NCBI GenBank assembly: GCA_012517765.1
Contig: JAAYUI010000008.1
Location: forward strand, 62,001-126,000
Origin: Caldisericales bacterium
Lineage (GTDB): Bacteria > Caldisericota > Caldisericia > JAAYUI01
DNA: 64,000 bases
Direction: 5' to 3'
Below are positions 25,639 to 36,500 of this stretch, in pieces. How positions within the stretch are numbered: position 1 is the first letter of the stretch; every line of letters starts with the position of its first letter. The notes beneath the pieces are model-generated. The model did no database searches, was not told the origin of the DNA, and was given only the letters and a program-made list of their open reading frames with translations. The position numbers were made by a program, and so were the translations under genes.

Positions 25639-27177
25639 ATGAAGGCTAGACTGGCCGCCATCGTCCTTATTGTCGCAACAGTTGCGGCGGCTCCATCAAG
25701 GGGATTTTCGGATTGGCCAAATCCCAAAGGTGGGCCACAGAGAGACTTGGGCTCTGTTGCCGTCCACCCGCCATTCGAGATAGACTGGGAAGAGGCCGTA
25801 AAACCACCGTCCTTCCTGGTCTGTGGCAACGACAGGATTGTTGCTGTTTCTACAGACAGCATTTCAATATTCTCCGTGTCTACGCTCGAGCTCGTAAAAA
25901 ACATTCACATACAGGCCACTGGAGAGCCATGTATAAATGATGGAGTTCTAGTCGTTCCGTGTAATGTCGGCATCAAGGCATATAGCCTCGGGAACGGCCT
26001 TGGCGCATGGGAGTATCCAACAGAAAATGTCAAATACACAACAACATCTCCTGGTGGATTTGTGGTTTCATACGAGAAATCATTAGTGTTCCTCGATCCA
26101 AAGGGCAATGCGTCCTCGAGGGTGGAGCTCGAAAACGAGATAACTTCATGTCCGGTTTTTTGCGGGGAAGACAAGCTTGTTGTTCCCTGCCGGAATTCCA
26201 TTGTTGCAATCGACTTGCAGTCAAGACGGGCCATAATGGGCAAAACTGTTGCCGACCAGGCCATCTACTGCACTTCACCAAACCAGTCAACAGCAGTGTT
26301 TGTACTCTCAAAAGGCGGAAGTATCGCCATTTCAGTGCCATCCGGCGAAATACTCTGGACGAACCCGGAACCAAAGGGTTCAAACATCCAGATTGCATGT
26401 GATAAAAACCACGTCGTGCTTTACGGGTCTTCCTCAGGCGCAACATGCCTGAGGATCGATGGCAAGATGTTGTGGAAATGGTCAGGGCACGAGGTGCAGT
26501 CAGTCATAAATGCTGGCAGACTGCTTCTTGCATCCTGTCAGGACGGGACACTCCAGATTGTGCAGGTGGCCACGGGTACATCCATCAACCCTGTTGTCCT
26601 GCCCGGAAGACCAACAGGCACAATGGCAGTCGACCATGGTTTTATATATCTGTCCTGCGGGCCAAAACTCATCCGTCTCAGGACCAGCGAGTACCTTGCA
26701 ATACTTGGTTTCAACGGGGATTTCGATTTTGGTACAATCAGGCCCGACATTCCGGTCCAGAGGCAAATCAGGGCAATCAACCTGAGCAGGAAAGACCAGG
26801 AAGTAAAAATGACTGTCAGTAGCAAGCTTTGTTCAATTTATCCCTCAAGCTTCACCCTGACGCCAGGTGAGTCAAAAATTGTAACCATCACCATAAAACC
26901 TTATTCCATACTCGAACTTGAGGAAAGGGCCACTATTGTGGCCGATACATCAATGTATAGATATGTTCTTGGTGCAATGCTCACGATAAAAAGGCTTGAT
27001 GGTGATGTAAACCTCGACTGTGTCGTTAACTCGCTTGATCTCGTTATGCTGGCCAGATCTTTTGGGCTCACATCAAAATCGCCCATGTTTGATGTAAAGC
27101 TTGATCTGGACAAAAATGGTGTGATTGACTACAACGACATTCTCATAGTCGAAAAAAATTTTGGCAGCACCTGTTAA
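25639..27177 (+). CDS. Secreted beta-propeller protein with Ig-like and dockerin-like domains
   Basis: This 512-residue protein has the signal peptide MKARLAAIVLIVATVAAAPS. Residues about 30-350 form a diverged PQQ-like propeller whose blades have lost most Trp positions. Residues about 360-450 form an Ig-like domain (DFGTIRPDIPVQRQIRAINL). The C-terminal 58 residues are a type I dockerin-like pair of calcium loops: DVNLDCVVNSLD and DLDKNGVIDYND, each followed by a short helix. Dockerins normally bind cohesins, but I find no cohesin in this window. The domain could bind one of the large surface proteins here or simply stabilise the C-terminus. The gene is divergent from the ECF sigma operon and shares its 145-bp upstream region. 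Confidence 0.78.
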   Translation: MKARLAAIVLIVATVAAAPSRGFSDWPNPKGGPQRDLGSVAVHPPFEIDWEEAVKPPSFLVCGNDRIVAVSTDSISIFSVSTLELVKNIHIQATGEPCINDGVLVVPCNVGIKAYSLGNGLGAWEYPTENVKYTTTSPGGFVVSYEKSLVFLDPKGNASSRVELENEITSCPVFCGEDKLVVPCRNSIVAIDLQSRRAIMGKTVADQAIYCTSPNQSTAVFVLSKGGSIAISVPSGEILWTNPEPKGSNIQIACDKNHVVLYGSSSGATCLRIDGKMLWKWSGHEVQSVINAGRLLLASCQDGTLQIVQVATGTSINPVVLPGRPTGTMAVDHGFIYLSCGPKLIRLRTSEYLAILGFNGDFDFGTIRPDIPVQRQIRAINLSRKDQEVKMTVSSKLCSIYPSSFTLTPGESKIVTITIKPYSILELEERATIVADTSMYRYVLGAMLTIKRLDGDVNLDCVVNSLDLVMLARSFGLTSKSPMFDVKLDLDKNGVIDYNDILIVEKNFGSTC

Positions 27178-27484
27178 ACAAGCGAATCCCCCGACAATCC
27201 AGGCAAAACCTCCAAAAAACGGTATCCACGGGTGTCCCATCCCGGCCAGATAAATACATGCATCTTGCTTCAATTCAAATTTTTCCGAATAGATATTCGA
27301 TCACGTTCTTTATTCTACCGGTTCCTGCCCTTATTACAGATCAATGACTGATTCTTTTCTTCGGGCATTCCTGTGGCACAGTTGCCACTACTCCAGGATA
27401 GGTATCTGTCACCATAAAATTACATACCACCGTGCAAATCATCCACCATCACCCTGCCGCACTACAACATGTACCGCATGCAAT
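27178..27484. other. Intergenic stretch between convergent genes, no gene found
   Basis: About 300 bp separates the propeller/dockerin stop from the terminator of the first giant gene. I see no tRNA, no strong hairpin and no believable coding frame. Small open frames exist on both strands but lack start signals and protein-like composition. It may be decayed sequence. Confidence 0.4.
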
Positions 27485-27516
27485 AAAAAAGCCCCGGCTT
27501 TTGGCCGGGGCTTTTT
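27485..27516. terminator. Bidirectional intrinsic terminator
   Basis: A 12-bp perfect stem (AAAAAGCCCCGG paired with CCGGGGCTTTTT) encloses a 7-base loop and has A/T runs at both ends. It lies 24 bases beyond the stop of the giant gene on the minus strand. It would also stop plus-strand transcripts from the propeller/dockerin gene. Confidence 0.92.
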
Positions 27517-27540
27517 GTTTTTACCAGTACTTCTTTGTTG

Positions 27541-30500
27541 CTACAGCGAGTACCTCGTGATGGTGAGCCTTCTGGCTGCGTCGTTCCACTGGATGTCAAG
27601 CGGAATCTGCTTTGCCGGGTCGGCCTTCACGATCTCGTTCTGGATCATCAGCATCAGATACTCTGCCGGAACCATTATTGTGGCCCCATTGAGCACTGGT
27701 GCATCTGGCAGTGTTACGGTCTGGCCGTTGACGTTGACGTTTGTCGATCCGACATTGATTGCGTCAACAGTTACACTGCCAAGCGTCATTATGGCTGCCG
27801 TGCCGCTTGGGGTTGCCTGTCCACCGAATGCCGAGGCCAGGAACTCAATCGGAACCATGACTGAGTTGGAGGCGGAGAGTGTCGGGGCAACCGGCATTGT
27901 TGTTGCTGTGCCGTTGACATAGGCAACTGCATTGCCGACAACAAACTCGACTTCCTGCATGGTGTAGTTGTTGAGCTGTATCGTGGTCTGGTTCGGGTTG
28001 CCTGCAGCATCAGTTGCGGAGATGTTGACAGTGTTGGTGCCCTTGACAAGGTTGACCGTTGCTGTCCAGACATCAAACACTACTGTTGCTGGCTGGCCGT
28101 TTACTGTTACCTTTGCGCCTGGTTCGACACGTCCGGTCAGTTCGTATGTTGTTGCGTCATGGATGATCGTTGTCGGATCATTGACCAGCAACATTGGTTT
28201 TTCGGTGTCCTTGATGATTGTCAGGTACCTGGTTGTTGATGCGCCTGTTGGTGATGTGGCCTTGATTACGATGACGTTGGAACCTTCCTTGAGTGTTACA
28301 TTGCTCTGGAAGGCGCCCTTGATATCAACGCCGACCTTCTGGCCGTTGATTGTGACTGTGGAACCTGGCTTCGTGACGCCCTTGACTGAAACGGTATTGG
28401 TATTGACGACCGTGTAGTCTACTGGTTCAAGCTGGTCGATTGATGGTGGCTGAACATCAACGCCTACCACTATGTAACCTTCTCCATCAGCGTAGCCGGC
28501 AAGGTTTGCCTTGACCCTGATGATGCCTGTTTCGGTTGGCGTTATGGAAACAGTTGTCTGTCCCTTGTCATTGCACCTTCTGGATGGTATCGAGAGCCCT
28601 GCGCCTTCAATCTTGAGTTCGGCCTGTGCCGCCGGAGCATGTGAACCATATTCGCGGACTGTTATGTTGAGGGTACCCGGGATCTGTGCCTTGAGGGTGT
28701 CCTCTGACTCGACGATTACTTCAAGACCCTTGACCGAGTCGAACGAGGAGATGATTGCCCTGCCTTCAAGGTCAGTGTCGATCCTGTACTCATACGGGAA
28801 CACAAAGCGCTTGTTCGGTGTGCGGTAGTTGATTGCGACAACGCCCACGCCAACACCGGTTGGTGTCATGGCAAGCATGACATCTGTTGCTGCAGGGTTG
28901 GTTTCCGATCTCTCGGTCCTTCCGTAAACGTTTGCTTCGTGCACGCCACCGCCGGTTGTTCCAGCAAGGTACACCCTGGCATCCGGAGTGAGCGGGAGGT
29001 CGCGCTGGTCTGCCGGGCTGAAGGTGAAGAGCAGGTGGTTCTCTTTTCCATAGATAAGATCATAGCCGTTCGGGTCGAGGAGTTTCTTCTCAAGGGTCTG
29101 CCTCGTTGTTGCGGACTTGACTTCAACAAGCGGGGCCTTGATCTGGAGGTAGTTGTCGTTGGCCGGGAAGGAATCCCAGTCAAGGTAGAACGAGCTATCT
29201 CCGCCCGGGAAGAACGCATCGATATTTGTGGCTGTTGGCCTGTAGCCGTAGCGACGCTTCATTGTGCGTGGGGCATAAGGATCAGTCTGGAACGCGAAGC
29301 CGTAGTTGTATCCATTTACACCGGTAAGATATGGAGTCAAACCGCCATATACGTCACCCCATGTCGTTGTTGCTGCCCATGTGTTGTCTCCAACGAGACC
29401 TGCGAAGCCAGAAACATCTTCACCATATATGTACATCTCTGTTGAACCCTTGTCGTCAAGCGAGAGGGCATCTGCAAACGAGACAACTCCATCGGCCGTG
29501 ATGTCAGGGAACACATATCCTGATTTCTTGAAGCTGTTGTATATTGCGCCAGGTCCCCAACCAAGTGTTGTCTCCGGATCGGCATATATGTCGCAGTACA
29601 TGAACAGCGTGTAGTAGAGACCACCAGATTTTGGATCGTCATATGCGTAGTTCTCTGTGCGGTAGTACATGATTGGTTTTGGGTTGCCTGTAGCAACCTG
29701 AACTTCTTGTGGCTGATAAACATAGATGTATCTGTAGTTGCCCCATCCATAGCTGTAAATCGTCCTGTCAGCATACCTGGAGTACTTTGAGATGTATATC
29801 TCGTTGTTGGTTTCGTCGAGCTTGCCATTTCCGTTGAAGTCGAATCCCAGTCTTGGCTGTATTCTGGTTTCAAAGTACTGGTTTATGTCATTCGGCGTCG
29901 GGTCGGCAGGAATCTGGTCTGGCCTTACACCAATGCTGAATGTGAGTGAGGAGGCATTCCTGAAGGACATCGGCCTGCTGAAGCATGGCGTGAACCTTGC
30001 AACATCCTTGTCGGTTCCAGCGCAAACAGAGACACCCTTTGCCGCACCAGTGAGGAGCTTGGAGCCATCCTGGGTCCTGCAGACGACACGGACCTTGTAG
30101 AGCCTGTTGTCGGCAGCAGTGAGGACGAAGTCAACATCACCCGGATTGGCCGGAACTGTGAAGAGCTTGAGGTCCGGATCATCAACGTTCGTTACCTGAT
30201 ATTCCACCTTTGGCGGTCTGACCTTGACATCAATCTTGGTCCTGTGCTTGCGGTCAGGTGTCCAGATGTGGACCGGGAAGGAACCCTCGTCGTTGGCGCA
30301 GAAACCGCGGAACATGTATTTGCCTTCTTCAGATTGGCTGAAGTCGATCTTGATCGGGCTGAACGGGTTGGCCCTTGAGGAGAAGAAGAAGTTGTTGTTG
30401 TACTGGGTACCATCGTTGTTGTGGAGGTCGGTGCGGAGCCAGTAGTACCTCGGTAGCTGCTGTCCATAGCCGTAGAATGTCGGGTTGTCCGGGTGCGGAT

Positions 30501-33500
30501 CCTGGATGATGTTGTTTGCAATGTATTTGTCATCAGTGATTTTGTATGCGCCTGTCCAGTCCGGGACACCCATTTCGTGGAAGTCGAGTGGTGTCGAGCC
30601 ATCCGGCCCATAGACCTGGAAGGTGAGTGGTGTGCCATCAACATATTCCGGTGTTACGCCAGCAGTGAGGATGTCAGGTGATGTAGTGACCTGGAGGTCT
30701 TCTTTTCCTACAACCCTAATTGCGGTCTGGGCTGCAAGGTAGACTTCGTGCGAGTAACCGGCCCTGCCGAACTGCGATGTTGGCGGTACTTCCCAGTAAG
30801 GCTGGAATGATCTGTCGTTGTCGTCATCGCCATACTTGTATGCTGTTATGTAGATCGGGAGTTCTTCGTTGTCTGAGATTACATGGTCCGGAACCGTAAA
30901 CCTTCCGCCTATTGCCGTGCCGCCACCGAAGTCAAATCCCACTTCGTCGATGAGGGCGCCGTTTACTTTTGAAAGCTCGAACTTGTAGATACCGTCCTGG
31001 CGCTGGAATGTCCTTGCATCAATGACTCCTGCGGCCCAGGTATTGGTAACCATGTCGTAGGTGCCAAGGATTTCGGTTTCGAAATCATTGAAGCGGATCT
31101 TGCCATCTCCGTTGATGTCGTCACCTGGCAGATACTGCCATCCAAGGTTCTGCCTGTTGCTGTTCTTTGGCGGGTTGGTAATCCAGCCATCACCGACTCC
31201 GTACCTTACTTCGGAACCGGCCTGCTTGATGCCCCTGTCCTGCCAGCAGAACACGAGTGCGTTGTTGCATTCGTTGACTACCTGGATGTCGAGATATTCC
31301 TTGAGGGTGAGCTCAACAACATTGTCGGTATCAACTTCGATCTCTTTCTGTGCACCCTGGATATCAAGACCATGGACGTTGATTCCATCCACCGGCGGGT
31401 CAATGCAACAATCCTGATAGATTTTCTTCTTGCCACTTGAAAGCTCGACGGTGATCTTTATGTTGCCGTAGTTGATCGGGATGATTTCGTCGATAATGAA
31501 GAGGTCATTTGCTCCACCTGGCTGCGACGGACCAATGTTGGCCCAGTGCTGTGCGGTGTAATCGAGCGACCTGTCAAGCAACCTGAGATAGAGGTTTTCC
31601 GGAATGTTGGTGTCCTGCGGGTACCTCATCGAGTTACGTACCGGGTTCTGGTTGCTCATGTATGGCGAGGTGACATTCCTGAAATCACCGCCATAGGCAT
31701 TGAGTGCGTTCATCTCGAACGAGCCGTAGTTGCTCTCGTCAATCACTATCTTGCCAGAGAAGTCGTACTGGATTGGCAGATACTGGACGCCATTGTAGAA
31801 GTTTCCGGAAAGGAAGTTGGTGCTCTGTGCGTCCATGAAGCGCGGCCTCATGAACGGACCTTCGATGGTCACTCTCTTGATAAGAAGGTCGTCCCTGTTT
31901 GCATACGGCGGGAAGTAGTCCTGGACAGGAACGAATGAAAGGTGTTCACCTTTCTGGTTCTTGAGGACAAAGAACAGGCCGTAGTCGGTGAGTGGGAAGA
32001 ACTCGGTTCCAAGTTTGTAGAACTGTTTTGTGTGTATTGCCGGATAGGCGTTCCACCCGGATTTCTTGAGGATGGACGATCCAATAAGGCGACCTGGGTG
32101 CGTCTGGCCACCCGGATAGCACCTTATCTCGTTGTTGTAGTCATAAATGATCGGGTTATATGGAATCTGTATCTGCGGAGCAGGCAGACCCATCCTGTGG
32201 AGCGGATTGCTGTGATAGCCATCAACATCGGACCCAACAGTGTAGTTACACTGTGAATACTGGAGTGCGTGGTCAACCATTGTCATTTCGGCAAAGTTCA
32301 CATCTGGGTCTGGCGGGGTGACCTTGAACCTTATGACACCGCAATAGTCAGCACCACCGGTATAGTCGTTGAGGAACGCCGGACCGTTTGGCGGCCAGAG
32401 CTGGCCGTTGACGCTGTTGTAGTTGAATATGGTCTGGTCTGAAGTGACCCTGATCCAGAGGTCTGATTCGGTGTTGCGCGGGAGGACTGCGCAAAGGATC
32501 TGTCCACCCTGGTCTGTTGTATTGAGGAAACCATAGTCAGTGACCATGGTCGGGACACCGAAGGTCTGGATTGTAAAGTTGATGTAGCTGTTACCGTAGG
32601 TGTCATTGAGAGTTACGGCACCGATCGGCAGGAAGCCCTGTTCTTCACCGCAGATGTCGCAGGTGGCCTGGCGGCCCGAGCAGTCGACATCGTCAACTGT
32701 TGCCTTCTGGAGCACCGATTCCGGTTCGGCATCGGTTGGGAGACGCGGTTTGTCGGCAACACCCCTTCGCGGAATGTTACGTCCATCACGCGGGTTTGGA
32801 AGTGCAGTTGTAAATGTATTGATGTTCCTGAAGTACATGTAGTCAAGCGGGGAAAGCATGTTGAGAGGTTCGAAGTCATACCAGACCCAGCAGATGAACG
32901 TGTCATCATCATTGACCTGGATTATGTATTTTTCTGTGAAATCGAAGTTAGTGGCAGTAAAGAGGAACTTGATTCCGGCTCCCCTTGCATTGTAGTTGAC
33001 GCGGTGTGGCCTCTCTGGGATTGATGTGGTCGCAAATCTCATGCCGGCCGGATCGTTTACATCGTTCGGGTTGTCCCAGTCGGTGAGTGTAAGGATGAGG
33101 TTCGGGAAGCGCTGCTCAAGGACTGTAAGGCACTGCCTGTTGGCTGTAATGACAAGGTTTTCCGGCTGTACAGTCTGGCTCCACATTCCATAGCAGTCGT
33201 AGCTGTCTGCAATATGGCCTATAAGCGGCTGGTATATATGGTACCTGAAGTCATTAATCGGGTCAAAGACGTTCCTGGCAAAGTTTGCATAAGCACGTTT
33301 CTCCGGATCACGATAAACTTTCTTCCAGTATGGATCATAATACGGGCCATCTGGCGGAACAAAGAGCGAGCCAGCATACTTGGCAAGGTCGGAAACTTCT
33401 TTGAATACATGGACATAGACTTTCCTGTCCTGGACAAAACCGGTCAGGTCACAAGATGCCCTGTACGGTGTAATCTCAAACTTTGCGGTTTCATGGTCTT

Positions 33501-36500
33501 TGTCGATTACCCTGAATACCTCTGCGATGTTGTTGTAGGCAGAGCGCGGGAGGTTCTCAAGCAGGACATAGTATTTGTCTGTTGATTTTGTTGGTGGCGG
33601 GTTGACAGTGATTTCGACATGCGACGTCTGCTCAACCATGAATGGCTGGTCTACCTTGACCTGGACGTCTATCTTGCCAGGAAGGACTTCGAAGTCCATA
33701 TAGGCGTTGTTGCCATTGTTGCCCATCGAGATCATGTTGACTGGATTGCTGGTCCAAAGCAGTCTGCCGAGTTGCACCATGGAACCGCAGTGGTACTTGA
33801 TTCCCTGGACTTCAATCTCAGAGAGTCTCTGAGCCCTGAAGTCAACAGAAGTGAGTGCTTGTGGGATGAGGTACAGATCTTCGCCAGGATCATACTGGTT
33901 GTTGAGCGGGATCCCATCGGCAAGGTGTGGTATATCATAGAAGAAGACGTCCATGCCGTTTGTCGGAGAGAAGTATGTGAGCTGCTGGCCAACATCAAGG
34001 TCACCATCCGCGACTATCGAACCGGCAAAGTAATGCACCATCGTCGAGCCACGGTATATGGTAACATCTGAAAGGCGGACATCACCCCTGGATATCATTC
34101 CAAAACCACCGATTTCGGTAATTTCCCTGCCTGCGGCATGTGCGAAGTTGATCGGGACGCCTACCGTTATGGTGTTTGCTCCGATTGCAACTATGATGCG
34201 ATATTCAAGTTCGCCTGGGTTGTCCGGGGCTATGGATATTGTGTCACCTATTGCAAAGCCTGTTATTGAGTTGACCGGCAGCACTGTTGCACCGGCAGCA
34301 ACACCAGCAGAAAGTGTTGTTTGGCCAGCAATGCCAGTATTCATATCCATGTCACGGTATATCTTTTCATCGCAGCCATAGCCATTTCCGTTGGTGTCGT
34401 AATACCCATACCTTGGACCAACGATTTTTGGCGATGTAAATGCCACAAGGCTGCCAACCATATCATTTGAGGAACCCCTGCCGTAATCGAGATCCCATCT
34501 GGTCAGAGATTCTGTTCCGACCATCTGTTCCATGGTCTCGTCCCATTCAATGTTTGGCGAGAGATCAAGCGGCTTGGTGTATCCGGCAAAGCTTATGTTG
34601 TAGCTACGGTTATTGTCAATTCCATCATCGAGCCAGACTGACCATCCGCCAAACTGTCTTTCCTCAAACTGTACGTTCTGGAAGACTGTTGCCGGGACAA
34701 AGAATTCGTTCGCCTTTTCGGCAAGCACTGCGTCTTTCTGAACTCTCTGGAAATGGTTGACCGTTGTGTCAAAGCCGGAGCGTATGGAGGCGGCAGTGAG
34801 GGCCGGATTAATACCCTTCCACTGGCCATTGTCCCACCAGCCGATCCAGGCGTCTGTTTCGACTGCTATGTCGTACTTCGGCGAGAGACATCCACCATCA
34901 AGAACTTCTGCCATGAGCAGGAGGTCACCTTCAGCAATACCGCTCCTGAGGAGTCCGTCTGTGTCGTAGAGTAGAGTCGGGTTTTCCGGGAAATGATTGT
35001 TTACGTTGTCCTGGTAGCCATTGACGTTGGTTATGCGGATGTCGCCCTCTGAAACCTGCATCTGCGGATCGGTCATGTCGCGATAGATAAACTCGCCAAC
35101 ATTATATGTGTTGTTTATCTGTCCGCTTATTACCTGGTCGTGGAACCTTTCGTTGAGCGTAAAGACTGGGTCAAATGCTGGATCCTGGAACGCCCAGAGT
35201 GAAGTACCGACATCATAATCATCGCCAGGCTCATAAAGTGACGGGATTCCATTGTCAATAACATCGGAGTTTGGAGGATACGTCTTGTTGTAAGAACCCC
35301 TGTGGACAGTAACACCGGTAAGACGAGTATCGCCACCGTCTACAAAGGAGAGGACTCTTGATCCGCCTGTGCCTGTTGGCATGTAAGGAACATATGTTCC
35401 ACCCTTACGGTAAATAAACTCGCCGTACTGGAATGATGGTGTATGGGCTGGTATTGGTGTGGCAACCGAATCAGGATACGAAGCAAAGTGGGAAACGTTC
35501 TCTGCGTGCAAGACTGATCCTGCGTCGGCCATTTCGTACATGTCAAGATTGATTGTGAAATTGGTGAGTGTGAGGCCGATGTCCCAGTCTGCATAATCCT
35601 TGTCGCCGCCAGAACCATAAACCACACCGGTTGGCCTTATGCCAGCAGGACCAAAGTGTGTTGGGTCAGGATTGTTTACTGGTGGTCCATACTGTGACTC
35701 GGAGAGCGCATAGAAATCGTTCATGTCTGCCCAGCCAAGCTTCCAGAGCCTCTTTGTGTTCATTGCGTCCCAGAAGTAGATCCTTGGTTCGTATTCCGGG
35801 GCAGCCCTGTTGTTCTGTTTGTAGCTCTCGCTGTGGAACTGGTAAACACCGGTTGTTTTCGGGTTTGTGAACGGGTTGTAGTCGGGATCAAAGATGTATG
35901 GGCCCTGCGTATTATTTGAAACTATCGGATCGACCAGTGCCTTTGGGTTGTCCTTGCAGTTGTCCCACGGCGATCCAAATGGGTCTCTTCGATAATTTAC
36001 ATCGTACGGGTCAGCATACCCATAGTAACGCGGGTCATTGAAGCGGCCATCCGGGTCAAACCAAACCTGTCCCCAACCATCGAGGATAACATACCAGTGG
36101 TCTTTATAGGTGGACTTGCCGCCATCCGGAATAACCGTTAGCCAGACCTCGGTCCAGAGGCCTGATGCAAACAGGTCATTGGATGAAACTACCGCATTGC
36201 CTGTTGCAGGCACGCAGTAGAGCGGGGTGGCCGGTGGAATCGGAATTGATTCTGGCCTTTGATAGACGGCCCTGAGTGCAAAAGGCATTGGGAAACCGTC
36301 ATTGGGCCTTCCCCAAATCTCTTCGCCGGCTTTCTGCCACGGGACCATCTTTCCATTGAGAAGGGCACGACCATATCTGTCGTAACCAATCTTGTTCCAT
36401 CTGTTGGCCACCATGGTTGCCGGTGTGTTGGGGCTTGCCGCCTGCGATTCTGGCGCCGAGCCAAACACAGGGACAATACTAAGCACCATTATTACGGTGA

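Noticed and set aside
25494-25904. 137-codon N-terminal extension of the ECF sigma factor
   Set aside because: It overlaps the divergent propeller/dockerin gene and its promoter; the 189-residue form is the standard ECF length.
27073-27273. Small hydrophobic frame on the minus strand (66 codons)
   Set aside because: It overlaps the dockerin-coding end on the other strand, has no start signal, and its composition follows from the antisense of the real gene.
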